Assembly (NCBI GenBank): GCA_947497185.1
Contig: CANMFL010000011.1
Coordinates: 1 to 59,270, forward strand
DNA from: an uncultured Paracoccaceae bacterium
GTDB taxonomy: Bacteria > Pseudomonadota > Alphaproteobacteria > Rhodobacterales > Rhodobacteraceae
Length of the DNA: 59,270 nt
Direction of reading: 5' to 3'
The translations under genes were made by a program, and so were the position numbers. The notes below the pieces were generated by a model. It saw nothing but the letters and a program-made list of their open reading frames with translations. It did not search any database and was not told the DNA's origin. This document shows, piece by piece, positions 19,101 through 28,239 of this stretch (positions within the stretch are counted from its first letter, which is position 1; every line of letters begins with the position of its first letter).

Positions 19101-19544
19101 TTAAAGGCCAAATTGCAATGATGCCCGCGACGCTGTTGTTAATGTGCTCAGGCAAAAATCGCCCGTCGCACCGTCTTCGGCAATTGTGCATTCGGCCACA
19201 TCGTTCACAACGATGCGGGATGTGTCAGCGCAAGGCTGGTCGGAAATATCGAATTGAACGATGCGGGTTTTACCTTGGGGCAGGGCACCAAAGGCCAACA
19301 CAAGGATGCGCGAAACGATACCGCTGCTGTTGAACACCGCAACTTCGTAGGCGGCTTGGGACAGGTCAACGCCCGTGCGGTTCGTGGCGACATAGGTCAG
19401 CCGACAGCCACCCGCAGTTGTTTCAGCGGCGTTGTTCAGTTCGAGAACAAATTCCGGTGTGTCTTGCGCAACCAAGGGCTGCCCCGCGACAGTCAATGCA
19501 ACGGCGGCGGCGGTGAAGAACGAAGATACGGCACGGAATTTCAT
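19101..19544 (-). CDS. Secreted protein of unknown function
   Basis: 147 residues. A signal peptide is evident (MKFRAVSSFFTAAAVALTVAGQPLVAQ, cleavage after AQ). The mature part has four cysteines (GGCRL, QPCAD, AECTI, DFCLS) and alternating beta-type residues, so a small disulfide-bonded beta-sandwich in the periplasm is likely. No family is recognised. It lies upstream of exbB on the same strand with a 77-base gap, so it may be in the same transcript and act with the ExbBD/TonB-like module. Confidence 0.75.
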   Translation of the reverse strand: MKFRAVSSFFTAAAVALTVAGQPLVAQDTPEFVLELNNAAETTAGGCRLTYVATNRTGVDLSQAAYEVAVFNSSGIVSRILVLAFGALPQGKTRIVQFDISDQPCADTSRIVVNDVAECTIAEDGATGDFCLSTLTTASRASLQFGL

Positions 19545-19640
19545 GGAGACCTCAGAGCAAATTCAAGCAGCTAGCAATTCACCTAGCTTTGACTATGCCC
19601 AAGTCAGGCCCAATTCGCAGCGGTGTGTCAACATTAGATG

Positions 19641-19958
19641 TTAGCGGAATGCACCGATTTGCCATTGATCCCGTAGTTCCATTTGGCTGGAGCTGCGTGA
19701 AACCTGCGCTGGTGCGGTGGCACGGCGCGGTGGTGTTGCCACAGGCGCTGGCGTTTGCGTGGCGGATTGTGCGGCGAGAACGCGGCGCTGGCGGTCGAGG
19801 TATTCATCGTAAGTGATAAACAATGTGCCGTCTTGGAATACGTCAATTAACGCGGGCGCTGTGGCGCCTGCGTCTTGGGCCGTCGCGGCAAAGGGCGCGG
19901 CTGCAAGGCACGCCACACAAGCGACGGTGTTGAAGAGGGGCTTTACTAACTTTTTCAT
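19641..19958 (-). CDS. Small secreted protein of unknown function with GAFR tail
   Basis: 105 residues from ATG 19958, preceded by GGAAGA; upstream in-frame codons are open but give no sensible leader. Signal peptide MKKLVKPLFNTVACVACLAAAPFAATAQ. The mature part has a short conserved-looking stretch (DVFQDGTLFITYDEYLDRQRRVLA), then a Pro/Ala/Arg linker, ending QIGAFR. The caspase-like protein at 20560-22170 also ends in GAFR after a similar Pro/Ala/Arg linker. It is transcribed divergently from the DUF1036 gene; the 130 bases between them must hold both promoters, but I see no clear consensus boxes. Confidence 0.7.
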   Translation of the reverse strand: MKKLVKPLFNTVACVACLAAAPFAATAQDAGATAPALIDVFQDGTLFITYDEYLDRQRRVLAAQSATQTPAPVATPPRRATAPAQVSRSSSQMELRDQWQIGAFR

Positions 19959-20088
19959 TATGACATCTTCCACAAAATACTGCTTTCCTCGTTCACATTG
20001 TCCCAGCCTATTGTGGCAAAAACAAAGCAAGCCCACGAGACGTGCGTTATGCGCTCGCCCTCATGAGGTCTTTTGGTAAGAATACCAC

Positions 20089-20532
20089 ATGTTCCAGCTT
20101 CTGCATAACCTTCATTCACGGTTGCACCAATGTGTTGCGCAATCCGCCATAGTTGCAGGCGCTGTCTGCGCACCGTCAATGGCGTCGGCTACATTTGCTG
20201 TTTGTAATCAATCGTTTGACGTGGTGAACGTGGCCGTCGGACAATACGAAGACGACGCATTTGTCACCCGCGGATGGTGGACGGTCGGCCCGAATCAATG
20301 CGCGAATACGATCCGCGAACAGCTAACGGCACGATATATTTACATTTTTGCGCAAGATGTATTCGGCAACGAAATTCTGTCGGGCAGCACCCCTTTGTGC
20401 ATCGGAACCAGTCGATTTACGATCCGAGGTGACGAAGAATGTCTGCTGCGCGGCTATCTGTCTGCGGATTTTATCGAAGTAGATACCCAACAAACTGAAC
20501 GCTGGACTTTATTTTTAACCGCACCGCAGTAG
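20089..20532 (+). CDS. DUF1036 family secreted protein
   Basis: 147 residues with an N-terminal signal segment (cleavage near SMASA, residue 34) and a DUF1036 domain. Family hallmarks are visible: FAVCNQSFDVVNVAVGQY, RGWWTVGPNQCANTI, the RYIYIFAQD segment, the CIGTSRFTI pattern and CLLRGYLSADFIEV. DUF1036 proteins are small periplasmic or secreted proteins of unknown function, common in alphaproteobacteria. The conserved cysteines are present. It is the first of three genes on the + strand between the two halves of the T6SS, with 27 bases to the next start. Confidence 0.85.
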   Translation: MFQLLHNLHSRLHQCVAQSAIVAGAVCAPSMASATFAVCNQSFDVVNVAVGQYEDDAFVTRGWWTVGPNQCANTIREQLTARYIYIFAQDVFGNEILSGSTPLCIGTSRFTIRGDEECLLRGYLSADFIEVDTQQTERWTLFLTAPQ

Positions 20533-20559
20533 TATAGGCGCAACGATGTGGAGTGTGAT

Positions 20560-22170
20560 GTGTTTATAGTGCAATCAAAAAGTGTGACCTGTGCCGCCGC
20601 GTTGGCTGTCGCCTGTTGGGCGGTTCCTGCCGTGGCTCAAGATCGGTCTGCCTTGGTGATTGCGAACTCTGCTTACAGCGGTGATGCGGCACTGCCTGCG
20701 CTGCGCAAGACGGCGCTGGATGTGTCGGAAACCCTGCTGGGCTTGGGTTTCACTGTCAATCGGTTGGAAAATCCAAGCGCCGATGCGATGCAAACCGCCT
20801 TGGATACCATTGCGAATTCCACGGGCCCGTCGCTGATTTATTACGCGGGTCGCACCGAAGTTGTGGATGACGCCAGCCTGCTTTTGCCCGTGTCCGGCGA
20901 CGCTGGGATCGCGATTGATCCGCTGCTGACGGGCACGTCTGACGCACCGCGATTCGTTTTTGTTGATATGTGCCATGACGCGGCTTTGCCTGAAGGTGAC
21001 GCAGTGGCCCCGCTTGCAGAAACCACGGCAGAGGCAGCGACGGCGGCTGAGAACTTGTTTTTCGCAGCATCTGTTGCACCGGGTGCTGATTGTGTGACGG
21101 GTGAACAGACCCTAACCGACATGTTGCTGGACCAGATTACCGTGCCGGGTTTGGACGCGAACCAGATCACGCCACCCGACGACGAGGCGATTTGGTTGTC
21201 ATCCAGCCTTGCCGATCCGTTTGTGTTTCGCACCGCGACAAGCGACGTGCGCCTGACTGCCGAAGACTACGCAATGTTGGACAAACTGTCCCCGAACGCG
21301 CGTGACCAGATGGTCCGTCTTTGGGCGTCGTCCGGCATTGCCGTTGATATCGCGGGCGCAAGCGCCGTTGCCGCGACCCCGATGTCGCCGATTGTCAGCG
21401 GCGGCGATACGGTTGTTCTGTTGGCCCCAGTGCGGCCCATTGCGACCGCGACCGTGATTTCACCCATCGCACCGCGCAATCCATCAACCGTGGGCATTCG
21501 GCCTAGCGGTGGCGTGACCTTGGTTGCAGGCGGCGCACCTGCGCCAGCGCCAGCGGTTTTCCGAGCCACGCCGGGCGAAAACGGTCTGCCTGCGCCGTCG
21601 ATTTTGGTGGGCTACATCACCGAAGACGGTGAAATCGTGAACGACGCAGAAATCCTATCGCCAGCGATTGTCGATGCACCTGTCGCGGGCGCGGGGCTAG
21701 GGTATGACGACCTTGAGGCGCGCAATAGCATGCGCAGCTCAAACCCCGAGTTGTTCGCGAGCCTTGTGGAAACAGGCGCGTTTGATCCGCCAGATGCGGA
21801 AATGGCGTTCGCGATTCAAACCGAATTGGCGCGGATGAACTGCTATAAATCCACGATTGACGGACTTTGGGGACCAGGATCGCGCCGGTCCGTCGCCGGA
21901 TACTATGAACAAACGGGCGGCTCAACGCCAAGTCAGGATCCTGTCGCCAGCATTTTCCGCGCGATTATCGTGAGCGAAGATGTGCGCTGCCCTGATCCGG
22001 CACCACGCGCCGTCGCACAACCCGCACGGCAAACAACATCAACACCGCGCAGGAACACAACCACCCAAGCTGCACCACGGGCCGCGGCACCAGCACCAGT
22101 GCCCGCTGCACCCGCAGCACCAGCGCGGCGCACGATCACACAATCCACATCCACAGGGGCCTTTCGCTAG
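20560..22170 (+). CDS. Degenerate caspase-like (peptidase C14) protein with peptidoglycan-binding domain
   Basis: About 536 residues from GTG 20560, chosen because GGAG lies 6 bases upstream; GTG 20548 and 20569 are alternatives. A signal peptide ends near AVAQD (residue 28). The caspase-like domain spans about 29-260: ALVIANSAYSGDAALPALRKTALDVSETLLGLGF is the usual first strand and helix. Where active members have YYSGHG, this protein reads YYAGRT, so the catalytic His is replaced by Arg98. The DxC motif is kept (DMCHDAA, Cys138). It is therefore probably not an active protease. A Pro/Ala linker leads to a peptidoglycan-binding domain at about 405-450 (IQTELARMNCYKSTIDGLWGPGSRRSVAGYYEQ). The C-terminus is an Ala/Pro/Arg tail ending GAFR. 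Possible role: periplasmic murein-bound scaffold for the T6SS or ExbBD module (inference). Confidence 0.8.
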   Translation: MFIVQSKSVTCAAALAVACWAVPAVAQDRSALVIANSAYSGDAALPALRKTALDVSETLLGLGFTVNRLENPSADAMQTALDTIANSTGPSLIYYAGRTEVVDDASLLLPVSGDAGIAIDPLLTGTSDAPRFVFVDMCHDAALPEGDAVAPLAETTAEAATAAENLFFAASVAPGADCVTGEQTLTDMLLDQITVPGLDANQITPPDDEAIWLSSSLADPFVFRTATSDVRLTAEDYAMLDKLSPNARDQMVRLWASSGIAVDIAGASAVAATPMSPIVSGGDTVVLLAPVRPIATATVISPIAPRNPSTVGIRPSGGVTLVAGGAPAPAPAVFRATPGENGLPAPSILVGYITEDGEIVNDAEILSPAIVDAPVAGAGLGYDDLEARNSMRSSNPELFASLVETGAFDPPDAEMAFAIQTELARMNCYKSTIDGLWGPGSRRSVAGYYEQTGGSTPSQDPVASIFRAIIVSEDVRCPDPAPRAVAQPARQTTSTPRRNTTTQAAPRAAAPAPVPAAPAAPARRTITQSTSTGAFR

Positions 22171-22175
22171 GTCCG

Positions 22176-24536
22176 ATGGAAGTCGATCCCGCCTTTCAAC
22201 ACGCCAAGCAACGCGCCAAGAAGCGTAAACAGGGTCGTCGCATCCGGCAGGCCCTGATGATTGGCGGCGGGCTGGCGTCGGTCGGTCTGGTCGTGGGGCT
22301 TGTGCTGTTATTGATGGGCAGTGGTGACGATGCGGACGTGCTTGCGGCGGGTGATGAAGACGCAGGTTTTGTGCAGGTCGAAGACGATAGTACCCCCGCC
22401 GCCGCGTTGATCCGCACCCGCACGCCCTTTGTCGATATTGCGGGCGATCCGATGATCCTGCGGTTTGAACGGGCGACGGGCAGCGAGGTTGGTGAACCGT
22501 TGGCTGGCCCCGCAACATTGGACGCCGCGCGGTTAGGCAACCCGACGCCGGACCGATTGCTGTTGCTGACCGAGGCGTTGGTCGTGCAAGAACGCCAGTT
22601 GATTACCGCACTGCCATCCAGTCGCGAAGACTTTGCGTTCTTTCAGGCGCAACGCAGCCAATCACTGAACGCGCCTGGCATCAACGACGCGGTTGCCGCC
22701 GTTCCAGAGACGAACGCGGTCAGGGACGACGCCGAACTCAGCGTCGTTGTGGCCGATGACGAAGACAGTTGGGGGGCGGCGATTGGCGATGATCTGGTGC
22801 AAGCTAGTTACGTCGAGACCAAGATCGAAAACACCACCAGCATCACATTCGTCAAGCCCGAAGCGAGCCGTCAAAAGGTCTATGAAGATATTGTTGTGCG
22901 CCTTGTCACAGACCGCAAACTTGAAGACATGCTGACCGACAACGGTTTCCCCGAGGACCAAGCCAAAAGCATGGCCGCGCAGATCAGTAGCGTGATTGAA
23001 GGCAGCGAAACCCTAACAGCAGGGTCGATTATTGCGCTGCGGGTGAAGCCGCAGGCGACGGTTGCGGTGCCGCTGCAAGTCTCGATTTACGGGCCTGACG
23101 GATATATCGGCAGCGCGGCGCGGCGCGGTTCTGTGGGCTACGTTGTCTCTGCTGATCCGTGGATTGATGTGGACCTGTTTGCGCTGTCCGCCCCCACGAC
23201 ATCGACCGCCGCCCCTGCGCAAGATTTCCGTCTGCTTGACGCCGTTTATAGTGCCGCGATCCGGCGCGGTGTGCCAACGACGTTGGTCGGTGAGATGATC
23301 GTGATGTTGTCGCAAGCGCATGATCTGGACGCTTTTGCAGCCCCCGGGGACGTGCTGACGCTGCTTTACGCGCCCAATGCCGCGCAAACCGGGCCCGGTC
23401 AAATTCTATTCGCGGGGATCAAGGGACCGTCGGGCGATCTGCCCTGCTATATCGCCGCCGACAGCGAAGACGCCTATTCCTGCCTGAGCCAGCAAGGGGG
23501 GGCTGGTGGCAGCTCGGGTGGGTTCCATACGCCAGTGCAGGGCACAATGACCTCTGCTTTTGGTCCTCGTTTTCACCCGATTTTGCGCACCCCGCGTCTG
23601 CATGGTGGCGTCGATTGGGCGGCCCCTACTGGCACGCCGATTACCGCCGCATTGTCCGGCCGGATCACCCGCGCGAACGTCTCGCCGAGCTACGGGAACA
23701 TCATCTATATTGATCACGCGGGGGGGCTTCAGAGCCGCTATGCGCATATGGATCGCTTTGCTGCTGGCATTCGTAACGGGATGCAGGTGAGCGCGGGGCA
23801 GCTGATTGGCTATGTGGGGACAACGGGGCGTTCGACGGGGCCACATTTGCATTTTGAGATGCGTGTGCGCGGCGAACCGGTTGATCCGTTGAAGCTGGAT
23901 TATGCAGCTTATGCGGGCGGTGGCACGGCTGTTGCGGCGGCCCCGCCGCAAACGTCGGGGCGGGCATCGGCAGCTGTCGAAGGTCTGGTGAACCAGATCA
24001 TTCGCGTGGAAAGCGGCGGCAATGCAACAGCGCAAAACCCGCTGTCGTCTGCGACGGGTCTGGGCCAGTTTATTGAATCGACATGGCTGCGGATGATGCG
24101 CGATTACAGGCCTGATCTGGCGCAAACGATGAACCGCGCGGCGCTGTTGAACCTGAGGAATGACCCGACGCTGTCACGCGAAATGGTCACTAACCTTGCC
24201 CGCGAAAATGAACGGTTTTTGCAGTCCCGTGGACATTCGATCACAGCTGGACGGCTGTATCTGGCGCACTTCCTCGGGCCAGGGGGCGCGAACACGGTGC
24301 TGTCTTCAGGTGAGGGAAACACAATTTTAGCGGTCATGGGTGCAAATGTGGTGCGGGCAAATCCGTTCCTGACAAACTACACCGTCGCGGACCTCAAAGC
24401 ATGGGCAGACCGCAAAATGCGCGGCTCAGGCAGCGCGACGCGGCCCGAACCATCGGCCCCACCACCACCAAGACTGTCGGCAGAGATGCGGGCCTATATC
24501 GATATCGTGGACAAGATTATCGAAGCGGCGGGATGA
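22176..24536 (+). CDS. Two-domain murein hydrolase: LytM (M23) endopeptidase plus lytic transglycosylase
   Basis: 786 residues. It has a basic cytoplasmic start, a membrane anchor at about 27-47 (IGGGLASVGLVVGLVLLLMG), then a long periplasmic region of about 400 residues including a coiled segment. The M23/LytM domain lies at about 449-570 with its zinc motifs intact: HGGVDW (H...D, near 476) and GPHLHFEM (HxH, near 556). The C-terminal lytic-transglycosylase-like domain at about 605-760 has IIRVESGGN (catalytic Glu near 612), SATGLGQFIESTW and LYLAHFLGPGGA. One chain could cut both peptide cross-links and glycan strands. T6SS and other trans-envelope machines need local murein opening, so a T6SS-dedicated role fits the location; it could instead be a general cell-wall enzyme. 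It ends directly against the stop of the gene at 24537 on the other strand. Confidence 0.9.
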   Translation: MEVDPAFQHAKQRAKKRKQGRRIRQALMIGGGLASVGLVVGLVLLLMGSGDDADVLAAGDEDAGFVQVEDDSTPAAALIRTRTPFVDIAGDPMILRFERATGSEVGEPLAGPATLDAARLGNPTPDRLLLLTEALVVQERQLITALPSSREDFAFFQAQRSQSLNAPGINDAVAAVPETNAVRDDAELSVVVADDEDSWGAAIGDDLVQASYVETKIENTTSITFVKPEASRQKVYEDIVVRLVTDRKLEDMLTDNGFPEDQAKSMAAQISSVIEGSETLTAGSIIALRVKPQATVAVPLQVSIYGPDGYIGSAARRGSVGYVVSADPWIDVDLFALSAPTTSTAAPAQDFRLLDAVYSAAIRRGVPTTLVGEMIVMLSQAHDLDAFAAPGDVLTLLYAPNAAQTGPGQILFAGIKGPSGDLPCYIAADSEDAYSCLSQQGGAGGSSGGFHTPVQGTMTSAFGPRFHPILRTPRLHGGVDWAAPTGTPITAALSGRITRANVSPSYGNIIYIDHAGGLQSRYAHMDRFAAGIRNGMQVSAGQLIGYVGTTGRSTGPHLHFEMRVRGEPVDPLKLDYAAYAGGGTAVAAAPPQTSGRASAAVEGLVNQIIRVESGGNATAQNPLSSATGLGQFIESTWLRMMRDYRPDLAQTMNRAALLNLRNDPTLSREMVTNLARENERFLQSRGHSITAGRLYLAHFLGPGGANTVLSSGEGNTILAVMGANVVRANPFLTNYTVADLKAWADRKMRGSGSATRPEPSAPPPPRLSAEMRAYIDIVDKIIEAAG

Positions 24537-25364
24537 TTAGTACATCGGTTCCGCCGAAACGCATGTTCGTTTCAGCCAATCTTCTTGGTTGCTTGTGAAG
24601 CCCAGATTGTAATGTCGTTTGACCTCATGGCCACCAACCATCGGTAATGCGAGACGGTTTTTCATGACCTCGGTGCTATCGATATTGGGTTCTTCTTCTG
24701 CAAATTCTTCGCGATGCCATGCGACGACGTCTGGATTGTTTTGCACACCACGTTGTTTATGCGGCAACATTCCGGTTCTACTAAACCGATCTTTTGCGGT
24801 TTCGCTAAACCAGAAACGCATGATCACATCATCGGATTGCGTCGCGTTGACGTTATCAAACTTTCGACATTTCATCAGTGAGGTCGAAAACCACAGTCGA
24901 TAGTTTTTGGTATTGGTGTATTCGAACGCTTTTTTGAAAAGGATATGTTTGTCGCCGCGCCCGTTTTCGTATCTACCTTTTTGGGGATGATCTTCGCCCC
25001 ATTCTGCAAACATTGCCCGCCACTCGCCGATGGACATTTTGCGATAAAGCGCTGCGTGATTGACAGGTTGGTCGTCCAAAAGCCAGCGTTCAGCCAGTCT
25101 GGCCCTTTGCATTTTACGCTCGTGCGCTGAATTGATCTTTTTCTCAAGTTGCAAAAGACGCGCGTCAGCCAATTTGCGCCAATAGTCCGACGCCTCTTGC
25201 AGGTTTTTACCATCGCTTGCGATGGAGTAGGGGCCAGCAGATATCCCGCGCAGATATTTTACGGGATCGGCTTGTGCTTGTTTAGCAGCGAATACGTTTG
25301 CAGGGTTAATAACGTCATAGAACTGATGGTCGATAAGACGTTTTTCGCCGTCACTTAGTGCCAT
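24537..25364 (-). CDS. Unknown 275-residue protein at the end of the T6SS operon; candidate effector or accessory factor
   Basis: 275 residues, rich in Trp, Arg, Lys and Asn, with no signal peptide, no membrane helix and no recognised domain. The N-terminal half is helical and charged (YWRKLADARLLQLEKKINSAHERKMQRARLAERWL). The C-terminal half has RFWFSETAKDRFSRTGMLPHKQRG and ALPMVGGHEVKRHYNLGF. Its DNA is visibly richer in A+T than the neighbouring tss genes, suggesting separate acquisition. It follows tssH after 83 bases that hold a hairpin (25404-25433). ATG 25364 has AGGA upstream. A cytoplasmic protein at the 3' end of a tss operon may be an effector, adaptor or T6SS-linked regulator. There is no adjacent small gene that could be an immunity protein, which argues against a classical antibacterial toxin. 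Confidence 0.75.
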   Translation of the reverse strand: MALSDGEKRLIDHQFYDVINPANVFAAKQAQADPVKYLRGISAGPYSIASDGKNLQEASDYWRKLADARLLQLEKKINSAHERKMQRARLAERWLLDDQPVNHAALYRKMSIGEWRAMFAEWGEDHPQKGRYENGRGDKHILFKKAFEYTNTKNYRLWFSTSLMKCRKFDNVNATQSDDVIMRFWFSETAKDRFSRTGMLPHKQRGVQNNPDVVAWHREEFAEEEPNIDSTEVMKNRLALPMVGGHEVKRHYNLGFTSNQEDWLKRTCVSAEPMY

Positions 25365-25403
25365 TTTCTCAATCCTTTATACTAAAAAAATACTACCGTA
25401 GAC

Positions 25404-25433
25404 GGATTGGCCCGCAAGCAATGGGGCCAATCC
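25404..25433 (-). terminator. Hairpin after tssH (partial terminator or attenuator)
   Basis: A perfect 10-bp stem, GGATTGGCCC (25404-25413) with GGGCCAATCC (25424-25433), and a 10-base loop. On the minus strand a run of seven T follows about 13 bases later. It could end most transcription before the 275-residue gene or stabilise the 3' end of the tss mRNA. Confidence 0.6.
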
Positions 25434-25447
25434 TATGCTTGCTTTCG

Positions 25448-28204
25448 TTAGCTAAAGTCATATCCGATCGCGCCGTCTTTCATCACCACTTCGACGGCTG
25501 TCATGTCCTCACCCGCAACCATTTTCGCGAGCACCTGACGCGACAGGTCCGGCAAGATCGAGTTGGTGATGATGTTGTCGATCATGCGCCCGCCGGAATC
25601 GGGGTCGCGGCATTGCTCGACGATGTGATCCAACACGTCATCGTTGAATGTCATCACCGCGCCGTGCGCGTCTTTCAGGCGTTTGATGACCGATTTCAAC
25701 TTTAGGTTGGTGATGCCGCGTAGCGCAGCGGGCGACAGTGGGAAGTACGGGATGGTCACGATCCGGCCCATGAGCGCGGGCGGGAAGACTTCCAAAGCCG
25801 CTGGTTTCAACGCGTCGTTCAGGTCTTCGGCGTTGACTTCGTCGTTCTTGAGACCCTGATCTGTCGCGTCCATAATGACGTCGGTGCCGACGTTGGATGT
25901 CAACAAAATCAAACAGTTCTTGAAGTTGATCGGGCGGCCAGAGCCGTCTTCCATGATGCCTTTGTCAAAGACCTGAAAGAACATCTCGTGCACGTCTGGG
26001 TGGGCTTTTTCGACCTCGTCAAGCAGCACAACAGAATACGGTTTCGCACGCACAGCTTCGGTCAAACGGCCGCCTTCGCCATAGCCGACATAGCCCGGAG
26101 GTGCCCCTTTCAGCAGGGATACGGTGTGTGCCTCTTGGAATTCGGACATGTTGATCGTGATGATGTTTTGCTCGCCGCCGTACAATTCTTCGGCCAGCGC
26201 AATCGCGGTTTCGGTTTTACCTACACCGGATGGACCCGCGAGCATGAACACACCGATGGGTTTGTTCGGGTTCGCGAGGCCAGCGCGGCTGGTTTCAATG
26301 CGTTTCGCGATCATTTTCAGACCGTGATCTTGGCCCACAACCCGTTCTTTGAGGTGATCGGCAAGTTTGAGAATACGTTCCAATTCGTCGGCCATCATCC
26401 GACCCGCAGGAATACCAGTCCAGTCGGAAATGATCGAGGCGACAGCCTGTTCATCGACGTGGGAATAGACCATGCGGTCATCAGGATTTCCGCTTTCCAG
26501 TTTCGCCATTTCGGCCAGCATTTCAGAGCGGATATCGGCAGCGTTTGCTGGAATATTCTCGGCAGTCTCAGGCGCGGGCGCGGGTGGTGCGTTGTCGGTT
26601 TCCCCCGCCTCTGTGGTCTCCGCATCGTCGGCTACTTCATCGGCGATGGAGGGTTCGAACTCTTCGCCTTCCGCTTCGGCCAGCGCTTTGCGCAGAGCGA
26701 GAATGCGGTCAACGACGACTTTTTCAGCGGCGTATTTCTCTTCGTATTCGGCGAGTTCTTTGCGTTTGTTTTCGGCCTCGGCTGTGGCCTCGAGCAGCCG
26801 TTCTTCGTTTTCTTCTCCTAGATCGCGCTGGTCGGCTTTTGATTTCATCTCGACTTCGAGCGCGACGATGCCTTCTTTCAAATCCGCGATGCGGGCAGGG
26901 ATAGAAGACTGCGAAACCGCGACACGCGCGCAAGCGGTGTCGAGCAAAGACACCGCTTTATCAGGCAGTTGGCGGGCTGGAATGTAGCGGTGCGACAGCG
27001 TGACAGCAGCGACGATGGCCTCGTCGGAAATCCGTACTTTGTGGTGGGCTTCCATCGGTTCCAGAATGCCGCGCAACATGTAGCAGCAGCGATCGACGTC
27101 TGGTTGGTCCACTTGCACCGGCTGGAAACGTCGGGTCAGCGCGGGATCTTTTTCGAAATATTTGGCATATTCGGACTGTGTCGTCGCGCCGATTGTGCGC
27201 AATGTGCCGCGTGCGAGCGCCGGTTTCAGCAGGTTCGCCGCGTCGCCTGTACCTTGCGCGCCGCCTGCGCCGATCAGGGTATGGGCCTCGTCGATGAACA
27301 GGATGATCGGGGTCGGGGATGCTTGGACCTCGTCGATCAGCGACTTAAGTCGTTGTTCAAATTCACCTTTCATGGAAGCGCCAGCTTGCATCGCTTGGAT
27401 GTCCAATTCGTACAGCAGCGTCCCCTTAAGCGTTGGGGGAACGTCGCCCGCGGCAAGGCGTTGCGCGAAACCTTCGACGACGGCTGTTTTGCCGACACCG
27501 GCCTCGCCCGTCAGGATCGGGTTGTTTTGGCGACGACGCAGCAGAACATCAACGATCTGGCGGATTTCGTCGTCACGACCGACAATTTTATCCATTTCGG
27601 GGGCAGCGGCGGTCATGTTTTTGCAGAAACGTCCAAGCGCGGTCGAGGCGGATGTTGACGGATCGCCCGCCGCACCGCTGGACCCGCCTGAAGAGAGGCC
27701 AGAGCCATCCATCGGGCGCATGTCTTCTTCTTCGGACTCGGCCCAAAGTGTGCGGCTTTCTTGGCCGAGACGGTCTACCGAGATTTCGTCGAACATCGCA
27801 GACGCACGGGTTAATTCGCGTTTGAGTTGTTTATCGTTGAGCATGGCGAGCAATGCGTGGCCCGTCCGAATTTGTGCTTCGCCATAAAACAGCGTCGCAT
27901 AAGTCCACGCGTGGTTCAGCATCGACGACATGCCCTCGGAAATTCCGGGAGATTCAGTGACGTTTTTATCGAGCCGCGCCATGCCTTGATCAAGCTCTTT
28001 CAGCAGGCGCCCACGGTCCAGACCGAGCTCTTTGAGCGTGACGGAAATGTCGGATTTTTGATTAGCGACGGCTTGGAACAGCCAGTGCACGACCTCGATA
28101 TTGCGGTTTTTCTCACCGCGCGCGTGACGCATAGATTGTAAAAATGCGTCGTAGCCAGCGCGGTTCATCTTACCGGCATATTTTTCAATGTTAATCTCGA
28201 CCAT
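25448..28204 (-). CDS. tssH: T6SS sheath-disassembly ATPase TssH (ClpV)
   Basis: 918 residues, a complete Hsp100/ClpB-type AAA+ protein. The N-terminal domain (VEINIEKYAGKMNRAGYDAFLQSMRHARG) is the ClpV type that binds contracted TssC. AAA-1 has Walker A GEAGVGKT at 233-240 and Walker B LFIDEAHTLIG. The middle coiled-coil region (about 430-600) contains an Ala/Glu/Pro-rich insert (AEGEEFEPSIADEVADDAETTEAGE). AAA-2 has GPSGVGKTETA near 655, VLLDEVEKAHPD and the C-terminal ClpB D2-small domain. ClpV hexamers unfold and recycle contracted TssBC sheath in the cytoplasm. It lies 35 bases after tssG in the same direction. Confidence 0.97.
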   Translation of the reverse strand: MVEINIEKYAGKMNRAGYDAFLQSMRHARGEKNRNIEVVHWLFQAVANQKSDISVTLKELGLDRGRLLKELDQGMARLDKNVTESPGISEGMSSMLNHAWTYATLFYGEAQIRTGHALLAMLNDKQLKRELTRASAMFDEISVDRLGQESRTLWAESEEEDMRPMDGSGLSSGGSSGAAGDPSTSASTALGRFCKNMTAAAPEMDKIVGRDDEIRQIVDVLLRRRQNNPILTGEAGVGKTAVVEGFAQRLAAGDVPPTLKGTLLYELDIQAMQAGASMKGEFEQRLKSLIDEVQASPTPIILFIDEAHTLIGAGGAQGTGDAANLLKPALARGTLRTIGATTQSEYAKYFEKDPALTRRFQPVQVDQPDVDRCCYMLRGILEPMEAHHKVRISDEAIVAAVTLSHRYIPARQLPDKAVSLLDTACARVAVSQSSIPARIADLKEGIVALEVEMKSKADQRDLGEENEERLLEATAEAENKRKELAEYEEKYAAEKVVVDRILALRKALAEAEGEEFEPSIADEVADDAETTEAGETDNAPPAPAPETAENIPANAADIRSEMLAEMAKLESGNPDDRMVYSHVDEQAVASIISDWTGIPAGRMMADELERILKLADHLKERVVGQDHGLKMIAKRIETSRAGLANPNKPIGVFMLAGPSGVGKTETAIALAEELYGGEQNIITINMSEFQEAHTVSLLKGAPPGYVGYGEGGRLTEAVRAKPYSVVLLDEVEKAHPDVHEMFFQVFDKGIMEDGSGRPINFKNCLILLTSNVGTDVIMDATDQGLKNDEVNAEDLNDALKPAALEVFPPALMGRIVTIPYFPLSPAALRGITNLKLKSVIKRLKDAHGAVMTFNDDVLDHIVEQCRDPDSGGRMIDNIITNSILPDLSRQVLAKMVAGEDMTAVEVVMKDGAIGYDFS

Positions 28205-28239
28205 AACTTATCCCCCTGAAAATACTTGTAAATTGTGCC

